Below, one piece after another: positions 42,600 through 53,024 of a DNA stretch of 64,000 nucleotides. Both the position numbers and the translations under genes were made by a program. How positions within the stretch are numbered: position 1 is the first letter of the stretch; each line of letters begins with the position of its first letter. The stretch is taken from the NCBI RefSeq assembly GCF_032062135.1, contig NC_092859.1, positions 64,889,038 to 64,953,037 on the forward strand, in the 5' to 3' direction. Under the pieces are notes generated by a model. It ran no database searches. It was not told where the DNA came from and saw only the letters and a program-made list of their open reading frames with translations. This DNA comes from Pyxicephalus adspersus (taxonomy: Eukaryota > Chordata > Amphibia > Anura > Pyxicephalidae).

Positions 42600-45230
42600 T
42601 CTCAGAGCCCACCACCTCCTCCTCCTCCTGCTGTAACTGATGCTGCCAACTGTAGATGCCAGATACTAATGCCGTCCACACTTGGTCTCAGAGCCCACCG
42701 CCTCCTCCTCCTGCTTTTACTGATGCTGCCTGCCCAGTACCAATATCTAGATGCCATTAACTAATGACATCCATCCTCTGTCTCAAGGCCTATCGCCTCA
42801 ACCTCATGGGTTTACTGCGGCTGCCTGCCCACTACCGAGCTGTAGATGCTAGATACTAATGCCATCCACACTTTGTCATAGAGCCCACCGCCTCCTCCCC
42901 CTGCTGTTACTGATGCTGCCGCCTGCCCAGTACACAACTCTAGATGCAGGGTACTAATGCCATCCACACTTGGTCTCAGAGCCCACTGCCTCCTCCTCCT
43001 GCTGTTACTGATGCTGTCTGCCCAGTACCCCACTGTGGATGCCAGAAAGTAATGCCATTGATACTTGGTCTCAGAGCCCACCTCCTCCTCCTGCTGATAC
43101 TGCTGCTGCCTGGCCAGTAACAAAATCTGGATGCCAGTTACTAATGTCGTCCACACTTCGTCTAAGGGCCCACTGCCTCCTGCTGTTACTGCTGCTGCCT
43201 GTACATTACCCAACTGTAGATGCCAGATACTAATGCCATCCACACTTGGTTTCAGAGCCCACCGCCTCCTCCTGCTGTTACTCATACTGCCGCCTGCCCT
43301 GTACCCAACTCTAGATGCCAGATACAAATGCCGTCCTCACTTTGTTTCAGAGCCCACCGCCCCCTCCTTCCGCTGTAAATGATGTTAGCTGCTCAGTACT
43401 AAACTCTAGATGACAGGTACTAATGCCGTCCACACTTTGTCTCAGAGCCCACCGCGTTCTCTCCTGCTGTTACTGATGCAGCTGCCTGTCAAGTATCCAA
43501 CTGTAACTGGCAACAGGCAGCAGCATCAATACCAGCAGGAGGAGGTGGCGGTGTGCTCTGAAACCAAGTGTGGAAGTGTAAGTAACTGATGCCAGTTACT
43601 AATGCTGTCCACACTTGGTTTCAGAGCCCACTGCCTCCTCCTCCTGCTGTAAATAATGCTGCCTGCCTGATCAGTACTCAGCTCTAGATGCCAGATACTA
43701 ATGCAGTCCACACTTGCTCTCAGAGCCCACCGCCTCCTCTTTCTGCTTTTACTGCTGCTGCCTGCCCAGTACCCAACTGTAGATGCCACATACCAGTGCC
43801 GTCCACACTTGGTCTCAGAGCCTGCTGCCTTCTCCAGCTGTTACTGCTGCTGCCGCCTGGCCGGTTCCCAACTGCAGATGCCAGATACTAATGCCGTCCT
43901 CACTTTGTCCCAGAGCCCATCTCCTACTCTTCCTGCTGTAAATGATGCTGAGCCCTACCCAGTACCTAACTCTAGATGCCAGATACTAATGCAGTCCACA
44001 CTTGCTCTCAGAGCCCACCGCCTCCTCCTGCTGTTACTGATGCTGCCTCCCCAGTACCCAACTGTAGATGCCAGATACTAATTCCATTCTCACTTTGTCC
44101 CAGAGCCCACCGCCTCCTCGTCCTGCTTTTACTGCTGCTGCCTCCCCAGTACCCATTGTAGATGCCAGATACTAATACCGTCCACACTTGGTCTCAGAGT
44201 CCACCGCCTCCTCCTCCTGCTGTTACTGCTGCTGTCTGCCCAATAACCAACTCTAGATGCCAGATGCTAATGCCGTGCACACTTTGTCTCAGAGCCCACC
44301 GCCTCCTCCTCCTGCTGTAATTGATGCTGCCGCCTGCCCAGTACCCAACTCTAGATGTAAGATACTAATGCCGTCCACACTTTGTCCCAGAGCCCACTGC
44401 CTTCTCCTCCTGCTGTTAATAATGTGTTCTGCCCAGTACCCAACTCTAGATGCCAGATACTAATGCCATCCACACTGTCTTAAAGCCCACCGAGTCCTCC
44501 TCCTGCTGTTACTGATGCTGCAGTCTGTCCAGTACCCAACTTTAGATGCCAGATACTAATGCCGTCCACACTTTGTCTCAGAGCCCACGGCCTCCTCCTC
44601 TTGCTGTTACTGATGCTGTCGCCTGCCCATTACCCATCTCTAGATACAAGATACTAATGCCGTCCACACTTTGTCTCAGAGCCCACGGCCTCCTCCTCTT
44701 GCTGTTACTGATGCTGTCGCCTGCCCATTACCCATCTCTAGATACAAGATACTAATGCCGTCCACACTTGGTCCCAGAGCCCACCGCCTCCTCCTCCTGC
44801 TATTACTGCTGCTTCCTGCCCAGTACCCAACTGAAGATGCCAGTTAATCCAATGCCACCCACACTTGATTTTGGAACCGACCGCCTCCTCCTGCTGTAAC
44901 TGATGCTGCCGCCTTCCCAGTACCCAATTGTAGATGCCAGAAACTCATGCCGTCCACACTTTGTTTCAGAGCCCACCGCCTCCTCCTCCTGCTGTAACTG
45001 ATGCTTCCAGCTCAGTACCCAACTCTAGATGACAGATAATAATGCCGTCCACACTTTGTCTCAGGGCCCACCGCCTCCTCCTACTGCTGTTACTGCTGCC
45101 TGCCCAATACCCAACTCTAGATGCCAAATATTAATGCCGTCCACACTTTGTCTCAGAGCCCACTGCCTCCTCCTGCTGTTTCTGCTGCCGCCTGCCCAGT
45201 ACCCAGCTTTAGATGCCAGTTAACAATGCT
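42600..45230. repeat. ~98-bp GC-rich minisatellite, about 27 units
   Basis: Units read ACTAATGCCGTCCACACTTT, GTCTCAGAGCCCACCGCCTC, CTCCTGCTGTTACTGATGCT, GCCTGCCCAGTACCC and AACTCTAGATGCCAGAT. They diverge moderately and include one nearly exact adjacent pair (44540-44755). Degenerate units continue to about 45700. All frames are partly open, giving Pro/Leu/Cys-rich translations that I do not regard as genes. The same unit appears in reverse at 46780-46970 and 60480-60880, and in forward orientation at 61000-61620. Confidence 0.9.
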
Positions 45231-46085
45231 ATTCATGGCGCATTTTACAAGGTTACAGATCGCAGATAGGAAAAGGCAATCCTCTACACAGCAATGTCTA
45301 TAGTATCTACAGTTTCCACTCTGTTCATGTAGGTGATGGCCTCAATCTTTAATGCCATCCTTCATCCGTCTCTGAGCTTACCTCCTCCTCCTCATGCTGC
45401 TACTGCTGCCGCCTGCCCAGTACCCAGCTGTAGATGCCAGTTAACAATGCTGGTTATGCCGCATTTTACAAAGTTACAGTTAGCAGATAGGAAAAGGCAG
45501 CCCCCTTCACTCCTTTTGAGTTATGGCCTCCACCACTAATGCCGTCCTTGTTCTGTCTCAGGGCCCACCGCCTCCTTCTCCTATTACCCAGCTCAAGAAG
45601 CCAGTTAACAATGGCATCCACACTTCTCAGGGCCCAATGCCTACTCTTCCTGCTCTTACTGCTGCCTTATGCCCACTGCCCAGTATTCAGCTCTAGATGC
45701 CAGACTAGACTCAAGTTTAACAGGGTCTTCTATCCCCTGCTGATTCTGCCAAGCCCGTTCCCTTTAATGTGCTTTCACTAGATAGCAGGCCCTGAGACGG
45801 AGTGTTGATGGCATTAGTAACTGGCATCTAGAGCTGGGTGTAGTGCATCTTTAATGACACCCTGAAGTGTGTAATCAAAGTGTGTAACCTGAAATTTGTG
45901 ATAGAACGTAGAAGGCCACGTCTTTTGCTTTATCCATCGGTACCACGCTTTATCAGACTGAATTTCTGTGTATGTTTACCCGGAACTGAGAAGTGGGAGA
46001 GAAGACCCTCTGTATATGTCGGGGGGATTAGATGGGAGACACCAGTATGGGTAACGGGAACCGAGGGGTCCTGGATGACCACATT
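45230..46085. other. Degenerate minisatellite and unassigned lead-in to the PCED1-like fragment
   Basis: 45230-45700 contains decayed minisatellite units separated by short unique pieces (TTTTACAAGGTTACAG and TTTTACAAAGTTACAG repeat at 45243 and 45464). 45780-46085 has a plus-strand open frame with no domain I recognise. Confidence 0.5.
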
Positions 46086-46090
46086 GAGCC

Positions 46091-46777
46091 ATGAAGTATT
46101 TCAGACTTCTCCACAAGTATGTGGCCCTCCTGGGAGACTCCATTCAAAGATCTGTCTACAAAGATCTTGTGAAAATACTGCAGAATGATGAGTTTTGGAC
46201 TGAGAACCCCCTCAAAAGGAAGGGTGAGATGTCATTTGCAAATGACACGTTGGGGGATCTCTGGGTGAAATGCACAATGGCATAACTTAAACTGCATCAT
46301 TACAGAACTGACCACCACCTCATACGGTTCTATTTCCTGACCCCTGTCTCTTCGGAGTACATAGAGAGCGTGCTGGCCGACTTCGAACAGGGACCTCAGC
46401 CTGCTGTTGTCATCATCAACTCGTGTGAATGGGATGTTATTAGGTATCATGAGCAATCACTAGAATTGTACAAAACAAACCGGGACCACCTGTTTATTCG
46501 GCTCACCGAGGTGCTGAGCACCGAATGTCTGGTGATATGGAACATGGTAATGCTTGTTGGATTCAAAGCTGGTGAAGTGCTAGAGTACCCAATTCCTCAT
46601 ATGCACTGGGACATCATAGAAGAGAATTTCTACAGCGCCACTCTGGCAGATTTGCACAAATTTGATGCGATTGACATGCACTTCCACTTCCGCTTCGAGC
46701 TGCGCTTCAGGGTTAAAGATGCCACCCACTCGAATCAGCTGGCTTATCAGAAGTATACTTGCATCCTGATGGCCTGA
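46091..46777 (+). pseudogene. Captured PCED1-like (PC-esterase domain) gene fragment
   Basis: The first frame (46091-46285) reads YVALLGDSIQRSVYKDLVKI with the GDS motif of the SGNH/PC-esterase fold at residues 15-17. After a frameshift near 46285 come DHHLIRFYFLTPVSSEYIES, then (46370-46777) PAVVIINSCEWDVIRYHEQS, ECLVIWNMVMLVGF, DIIEENFYSATLADLHKFDA and DATHSNQLAYQKY. The last holds the DxxH pair expected of the catalytic Asp/His. Order and spacing match vertebrate PCED1A/PCED1B (FAM113) proteins as I remember them. The region spans most of the domain with no visible introns, so it may derive from a processed copy. It lies between oppositely oriented minisatellite blocks of a hAT element. 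The frameshift makes it a pseudogene. Confidence 0.8.
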
Positions 46778-46779
46778 TT

Positions 46780-47170
46780 TCTCAAGCCTGGGGCGTGTAG
46801 CAGGAACAGCAGGAAGAGGAGGCGGTAGGCTCTGAGACGGAGAGTGGACAGCATTGGTAACTGGCATCTAGAGCTGGGTACTGGGCAGGCAGCAGTAACA
46901 GCATGAAGAGGAGGAGGTGGGCCCTGAGACGGAGCAAGGAGGGCATTGGAGGTTGAGGCCATCACCTGAATGGACAGTGTCGAAGCTGTAGCTATTGGAG
47001 AAATGAATGGATGAACGAGATTCCAATCTGTCCCTACCTACTATTAGCGAAACCACATGAAAGGGAACGGGCTTGTCGGAATCAGCTGGGGAAAGAAGAC
47101 CCTGTTGAGCTTAAATCTAGCCTGGCATCTAGAGCAGGGTACTGGGCAGTGGGCAGGCGGCAGCAGTAAC
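46780..47170. repeat. Minisatellite units in reverse orientation
   Basis: Reverse-complement units (GGCTCTGAGACGGAG, AACTGGCATCTAGAGCTGGG, TACTGGGCAG) with a unique block between 46960 and 47120 that recurs at 60660-60800 and, inverted, near 61140-61280. This links the piece to the complete hAT copy. Confidence 0.85.
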
Positions 47171-48068
47171 TTCACCGCCCCATAAAATGGCCTTGCCAGC
47201 AACATAAAAAAGCCTTCCTTATGTTTTTTTTTTTTACTTGTACAGTGTTATGCAGAGCTGGGGAGTCTTGACATGTCTTTTTAAATGTATTTATAGGCTG
47301 TATAAGCTCTATGCAGTCCCGAAAAACAACCCAAATTTTTCCCCTATTGACTTTGAATGATTTTTGGTATTTGAATGATTTATGTACATAATACTTTTCT
47401 GAATAAATTGTCATGGTTTTTATTTCTTTGTTTTTTTTTTAATGGTCTGACATTTGCACTCATGTTAATTTGCCGCCACACAACTCTGTTAACTTGTGGT
47501 AGTGGTATGGGTTTGTTGTCATTCTGCTGTGCTGCCTGATCGAACTATTTCATACTCACTCTAACTCAACTGATTTTCATACTCACTCTAACTCAACTGA
47601 TGGTAATGGAAGGAGGTCTAGGTTGCCAAGCACAACATCAAACCTCATTGATTGCCAAGCTCACAAGCAGGGTCAGGCACTAACTTAATGCTCAATAAAG
47701 ACTGGAGTGTTTGCATTATTTAAATTAAATAGTACTATTATATAAAACTTCCAGGGCCAAATCCACTTTGTGCCAAACATTTTCTTGCTTTTCCATCCCT
47801 TCAGGATGTTTCTGCAGGTTTGAATGCCATTTTAGACCTTTGCCCACTATATAAATTGACTTACTCCCCTCAGCTTGGTAGTGGAAACACATAAGGTGGA
47901 TTCCTTCTTTAACCAGAAGCAATATCATCCATGAATGTTGCTTGTAGCCAAGCCCATGACATCAGAAGCATGTGAAGCAATATGGTCCACAAGCCCTCTT
48001 TGCCTATTTCTTCCTATAATTTCTCTTTTCTATGTATATGTACATACATCTAAATGCATACATACATG

Positions 48069-48128
48069 TTTTGCTTTATGTGCACACATGTCTATACATA
48101 CATGTATGAGTGCACATAAAGCAAAACA
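48069..48128. repeat. 60-bp imperfect palindrome
   Basis: GTTTTGCTTTATGTGCACAC on the left and GTGCACATAAAGCAAAAC on the right, around a centre rich in ACATGT. RNA from either strand could fold into a hairpin. It lies inside Harbinger piece D and has no obvious counterpart in copy A. Confidence 0.8.
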
Positions 48129-49407
48129 AGCAATATACACAAAAAATAAAAACATACCTGAATGAGGACTGTGCAACTGTGAACACAGTTCATGCGCACA
48201 TAGCAGGTCCGCCTTGGTGCACAACGTACTCCTGAAGTTTGGCGCATTAGAATGGAGATCACCTAACAAACCCCCTAAAAACAAATAACAACATTTTACA
48301 AACAACTTTATTCAAAAGAAACATTTGCTAAAAGGTCACATTAAAATATAAAAAAACAAAAAAAAAACACACACCAATACATTTACAAGACAAAAAATAT
48401 TAAAAAGAACAAATAAAACACATGTAAACCCTCAATTCCATATAAAGCCAAAATAGTTCAAAAGTGGCCCAACAAATATTGCATTCAAAAAATACTTACC
48501 AAACTAATATGCAATTTTAACCTATCAAGGGTGAAAAACTGGATTAAAAAAATTTATGCAGCACAAACCTTTCAAAGTGGTAATAAAGGCAGCATTTTGC
48601 AATCAAGCAATATAATATGGCCACAAACACAATAACATAGCATTAACACTGACTTCAAAATTGCAAAATGGACATTGAAACATTCAAAGTAAAAAAAAAA
48701 AAAAAAAAAACAGCTATTGTGCTAAAGGGTAAGCAAAGTATCAAATGCAGCAACATAGAATAATTACGGATAACACACAAAACAACAGCCCCTCCAAGAA
48801 GAAAAAAAAAAGACAAAAGGAAAAAGCAAGTTAGACAACACCCTTATATATGCTCAAATTTAAGTGCACAGGTGATAGAAATTCGCTTGCAATTAGCACT
48901 TGGGCAGTCTGTCAAAATTGTCTGTTTGTATATTTAGATACATATATAATGATATACTACAATAATTATATATATATATATACACACACATATACATATA
49001 TATATATGTATATATATATATATACATATATATCTATAGAAGCAAACAAGAACGTGTGTGTCCTTGTGACTTTTGTGGAAAATCTAGTTTGATGGAAAAG
49101 CCAAAGTTTAGCCTGCGGAAAGTCGCAATATTTACCCCCAGGCGGCTCCTCTGATCAGGCATCGTAAGCGTTTAGCTAGGCGTCTATGTAGAGGAGCTGA
49201 ACTCGGTTATCTCTTGCTAACAGGAAAGAAATGTCATTTTTTTTTTTAAAGTAATTTTTATCAAAGTTTTTATTTTTGAAACATTACAGAAAGAGAGAAA
49301 AAACAACAAGAAAAACAAGAAATAAAAAAGAAAGACTTATAACAAACACAATGGTCATTATTATTGACAGTTAACAATAGCTTACTCTAGAGAAAGTATT
49401 GCTTTGT

Positions 49408-50673
49408 TTACTTATCGTGATGGGTAGTGGGTAAAAATTTTTCCCACATAATCCAGTTTATACGAAACTTATGAATTTGGAAATTGCTAAGAGCTAAAGC
49501 ACGTTCATAGTAATAATTTGTATGTATCATTGATACCACATCTGAAAGGTTGGGTGTTGTAGAGTGATTCCATTTGGTAACTATAGAAAGTCGGGCTGCA
49601 ATAAGAATATGGGTGATCAAAGTGCGAAAACAAGGTGGGAAGTTCTCCAGTCCCAAGTTTAATAGTGCTAATGCTGCATTTGGACTAGTTAGTACTCCTG
49701 TAACTTTCGAGATTAATACAAAAATAGAATTCCAGAAACTACGTAAATTCTTACATTCCCATAACATATGTAAATATGTACCTAAGTCTCCACAATTCCT
49801 CCAACACAGAGGGGAGTAATCTGGCACAAATTTCGATAATCTGAGTGGAGTTCTGTACCATCTATATAAAATTTTTTGATAAGTGTCCCAATGTGAAATA
49901 CATTTAGAAGCCTTGGAACTGTAGCTAATTGCAATTTTCCATTGGGAGAGCGTAAATGTACTCTGTAAATCCTGCTCCCAAATAGTAAAATAATGAATTC
50001 TACTCCAATTATTTTTATTTTGAATCAAATTATAATACAGAGAGATACCTCCCTTACAATAAGTAATCTTTTGACTTCTATTCCAAAGAACTTCTGGGAG
50101 AACAATTCCTCGTTCTGGAAGAGATTTCAAAAGGTGATTCATTTGCCATAGTTTAAAGCGGTTAAGAAAGGAGTGGAATTGAGGTAAATCTGAGACGTAT
50201 TGATATCCCAACCTATACCAGGATTGAATATTAAAGTTTGGGATAAGAAGTTCAAGATACTGCAGAGGTACTGAGATTGGTACTGTGCGTGTATTAATGT
50301 ATTTTTTATTTTGTATTTTCCTCCAAATAAAGATCATAGCTTCAATTGTGGGTAAATGCACTTGTAGCTCTATTGATAAGTGTAAATTAGCCATCAAAAA
50401 GGCCAGATAATTACCAGTTGGTATAAACTTCTTTTCAATATCTAGCCATCTTTTACTTTTATCTGGTTTAATACATATTTCCATATGAGTTATTAAAGAT
50501 GCCAGATAATAATCCAATATATTTGGTACTCCCATTCCTCCCACTTTCTTAGTTCTAAATAATATTGATTGAGACAAACGTGGTTTCTTATCGTTCCATA
50601 TAAAATTCTGTATCAACTTTTGCAAGGAGATGATAATAGATTTGGGAATAACAACAGGTATGGTCCTGAACAA
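49408..50673 (-). CDS. L1 ORF2 C-terminal region, separated from its polymerase
   Basis: An open frame of 421 codons corresponds to the part of L1 ORF2p after the reverse transcriptase. It opens with IPKSIIISLQKLIQNFIWND and GGMGVPNILDYYLASL, the typical post-polymerase segment. Later it has the cysteine/histidine cluster CWRNCGDLGTYLHMLWEC (about residues 295-312), known from many vertebrate L1s. No YxDD polymerase motif is present. The frame has no internal stop. The ATG at 50673 is unlikely to be a true start; the frame normally continues from the polymerase. A deletion junction must lie at 50674-50740, between this and the endonuclease frame. Confidence 0.8.
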   Translation of the reverse strand: MFRTIPVVIPKSIIISLQKLIQNFIWNDKKPRLSQSILFRTKKVGGMGVPNILDYYLASLITHMEICIKPDKSKRWLDIEKKFIPTGNYLAFLMANLHLSIELQVHLPTIEAMIFIWRKIQNKKYINTRTVPISVPLQYLELLIPNFNIQSWYRLGYQYVSDLPQFHSFLNRFKLWQMNHLLKSLPERGIVLPEVLWNRSQKITYCKGGISLYYNLIQNKNNWSRIHYFTIWEQDLQSTFTLSQWKIAISYSSKASKCISHWDTYQKILYRWYRTPLRLSKFVPDYSPLCWRNCGDLGTYLHMLWECKNLRSFWNSIFVLISKVTGVLTSPNAALALLNLGLENFPPCFRTLITHILIAARLSIVTKWNHSTTPNLSDVVSMIHTNYYYERALALSNFQIHKFRINWIMWEKFLPTTHHDK

Positions 50674-50734
50674 ATAAAGAATTTTTTGGCAATACCACCA
50701 CTACCACAAAGTAGTTGGAGCCACTTCAGGTGAT

Positions 50735-51544
50735 TCATTTAACTGAAAAAATTCTTGCAGAATTCTTTTGCAGAATTTTACTTTTAGTAGAATTACGTGC
50801 GAATAATGATGCGTCATTTCGCCAAAGATAGGAGAGTGAAGAACCGTTATTCGCATTGATACATAAAGACACCGGTGCATGATCTGACCAGGTAATATTA
50901 TGAATAGAGGATGAGGATACTTGTTGCAGTGTCCATTTATCTACCAAGAACAGATCAATTCTTGAGTACGATTGGTGGGGAGTAGAAAAAAAGGTAAAGT
51001 CCTTTTCGGCAGAGTGAAGCCAAACATCAAAAAGGTCTTCCTTACGCATTACTGACTTCAAAGTCGGTCTTGTGTATTTCTTGCTGTTAGAAGTATCCAA
51101 TGAAACATCCGGAACACAGTTAAAGTCTCCACAAATTATAAGTGAGCCTTCTTGAATTTGTTTCATCTTTTTAAGCACATGAATCAAAAATTTGACTGAG
51201 TGAATATTTGGGGCGTATACAGATACAAATGTTCTAATTATGTTGTTGAATTTAGCTACCAAGATGATGTATCTTCCTTCTGGATCAATGTCCTTCTGAA
51301 TCAGGGAAAAAGGTACGTCTGATTTGATTGCAATCGTCACACCTTTTTTCTTTTGTGAAGATATAGAGTGAAAAATATGTGGAAAGTCTCTATGAGAGAA
51401 ATATGGTACATTGTCCTTTTTAAAGTGTGTTTCCTGAATACATAATATATTTGAGCCGTGCCTTTTTGCTTCATCCCAAATAGCATGTCTTTTAAAGGGG
51501 GTGTTAAGCCCTTTAGCGTTAAAAGAAAGGATATGGAGCCCCAT
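50735..51544 (-). CDS. L1 ORF2 endonuclease domain
   Basis: This open frame of 269 codons starts MGLHILSFNAKGLN, the usual ORF2 start. Apurinic-type endonuclease residues are visible in order: N9 (SFNAKG), E38 (CIQETHF), SVYAPN near 108-113, D140 and N142 (CGDFNCVPD), D197 (RIDLFLV) and the S220-D221-H222 motif (WSDHAPVS). In L1 this nuclease nicks the target to prime reverse transcription. All key residues are present, so the domain looks biochemically competent. The frame ends soon after ARIFSVK, where the polymerase should continue. The start lies 320 bp downstream of the ORF1 stop. Confidence 0.88.
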   Translation of the reverse strand: MGLHILSFNAKGLNTPFKRHAIWDEAKRHGSNILCIQETHFKKDNVPYFSHRDFPHIFHSISSQKKKGVTIAIKSDVPFSLIQKDIDPEGRYIILVAKFNNIIRTFVSVYAPNIHSVKFLIHVLKKMKQIQEGSLIICGDFNCVPDVSLDTSNSKKYTRPTLKSVMRKEDLFDVWLHSAEKDFTFFSTPHQSYSRIDLFLVDKWTLQQVSSSSIHNITWSDHAPVSLCINANNGSSLSYLWRNDASLFARNSTKSKILQKNSARIFSVK

Positions 51545-51863
51545 TATCCATGTTTGTAGCCTCTAAAGAGGTAAGTGCTTTCAGTATTTGGAAGCATAAT
51601 GTGTTGGAAAGAGATAGCCATTTTGTTAATATTAGTCAAGATATAAACAGCAGAGCCATTGTGGAAAGAAAAACAAAAATGTAAAAAAAGCAAGGTGAAA
51701 AACTTAAATTTCTCATCTTTGAGAAGGAAATAAAAAGAAGGGTCCATTACGGATCCATATAGCAGCTTCAAACTGCACATCTCAATTGAGGGGAACTTGA
51801 GACATGACACACGCACCGGATTGCTGTATAGAGTGCAAGTTTTCTTCTATCCAGAACATAAGT

Positions 51864-53024
51864 TTAGGCTTGTTTCCAATCTGGTGATAAACGACCCAGG
51901 TTTGCTCCAGATTTAGATGAATTAGGTTGGATAGTTGAGTGAATGTCCCAACTTTCAAGTAAGTCACAACCCTGTTGAGGGTTCTTAACCGTAAAGGTGG
52001 ATCCATTGCGAAAAATAATAAGCTTAACCGGGAAGCCCCATCTGTATTGAATATGATGCTCCCTTAAGGTTTGGGTCACCGACATAAATTTTTTCCTCGC
52101 TAATATTGTAGTTTGACATATATCCGAGAAAAGATTGATATTAGAGTAGGGGTCCGGTAGGTTAGAATCTTGTCTTGATTTAGCCATTATTTGTTCTTTG
52201 ATGTGAAAAAAATGAATCCTCGCCAAAACATCTCTAGGTATTTTTTCAGGAAGATGCGCAGGTTTAGGTAGCCTATGAGCTCTATCAATCAGCAATTCAA
52301 AGGGAGCAGCTCCTGGTATCAGTACTGAGATGAGTTGAGATAGATAATTACCCAGCTCCGATGGAGGTACTGACTCTGGAATTCCTCTAAATTTAATATT
52401 ATTCCTTCTCGAATGATCTTCCATGTTGGCAAGTTTTAGTTGGACTTGTTGCAAGGTATCTTGTGAAGCAGTAAGTAAATCCACCACTTCATTATGTGCC
52501 TCTGCATATTCGCCCATTTTATGCTCAATATGATCTACTCTATCTCCTATCTTATGCACATCATTTTTTATTTGGTGGATCAACGATAAAAAATCTTGGT
52601 GCAAAGAACTACGTAATGATATTAACATCTCCTTAAGGGTGGTGTCCGAAACTGGGCAATCAGAAGTAGGGAAAGTCCCTATAGGATCTGAAGGTTCGGT
52701 TTCTTCCGATATAGGGAATATAGCCAGGCTTACCCTGTGTGGAGTGTCCTCCGAATTCGTCAGTTTCAGTTTGGATTTAACTGGACTTGCTTGAGTAGAG
52801 GAGGAACGAGATGTGGTATCCGAATTCCCCTCTTTCTCTCTTGAGGCGTCCTCTTCAGCCTGATTATGAAGGCCGTTCGTAATCTTATGGTTTCTGGAGG
52901 CCCGCCTACCTGCGCCATCTTGATAGGACTGTTCCGAGGCCGTGAAAAATTCAGTCAATTTCCGTGGTGTGGAGCCGGTTTTCCGCTTGCCCATCGCTAT
53001 GCAGTGGTTCCCGGTGACTTCCAA
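51864..53024 (-). CDS. L1 ORF1 RNA-binding chaperone protein
   Basis: An intact 386-codon frame. The natural start may be the second ATG (MGKRKTGSTPRKLTEFF, codon 11). Residues 20-125 are polar and probably disordered. 128-203 reads as a coiled coil (KEMLISLRSSLHQDF through LQQVQLKLANMEDHS) that would trimerise the protein. The RNA-recognition fold follows (RRNNIKFRGIPES at about 206, DRAHRLP at 247, PRDVLARIHFFHIKEQIM at 263-280). A C-terminal domain completes it (about 290-350). In L1 biology ORF1p coats the element RNA and acts as a nucleic-acid chaperone. Its lack of stops in a window full of pseudogenes suggests a fairly young insertion. Confidence 0.88.
   Translation of the reverse strand: MEVTGNHCIAMGKRKTGSTPRKLTEFFTASEQSYQDGAGRRASRNHKITNGLHNQAEEDASREKEGNSDTTSRSSSTQASPVKSKLKLTNSEDTPHRVSLAIFPISEETEPSDPIGTFPTSDCPVSDTTLKEMLISLRSSLHQDFLSLIHQIKNDVHKIGDRVDHIEHKMGEYAEAHNEVVDLLTASQDTLQQVQLKLANMEDHSRRNNIKFRGIPESVPPSELGNYLSQLISVLIPGAAPFELLIDRAHRLPKPAHLPEKIPRDVLARIHFFHIKEQIMAKSRQDSNLPDPYSNINLFSDICQTTILARKKFMSVTQTLREHHIQYRWGFPVKLIIFRNGSTFTVKNPQQGCDLLESWDIHSTIQPNSSKSGANLGRLSPDWKQA

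Larger units (their letters stand above)
42596..47355 (+). mobile_element. Truncated hAT-family piece with minisatellite and captured PCED1-like fragment
   Basis: The order of minisatellite, PC-esterase fragment, minisatellite in opposite orientation and terminal region (47170-47355, with CCCCATAAAATGGCCTTGCC and TGTATTTATAGGCTGT) matches the right half of the complete hAT copy at 60120-62000. Its left side is cut at the Harbinger terminal repeat (42595). Its right tip is replaced at about 47355 by Harbinger piece D. No transposase part remains. Confidence 0.7.

Noticed and set aside
42555..45303. Many small frames starting MPDTNAVHT or similar
   Set aside because: Each is one to two units of the ~98-bp minisatellite. 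The repeated start reflects the unit, not a gene family.
46091..46777. Functional host PCED1 gene at this locus
   Set aside because: The frame is broken near 46285, no further exons are found, and it is embedded in a transposon minisatellite with a second partial copy at 60120.
50735..51544. Host AP endonuclease or nocturnin-like gene
   Set aside because: The MGLHILSFNAKGLN start, position after ORF1 and the poly(A)-bounded insertion identify it as the L1 ORF2 nuclease.
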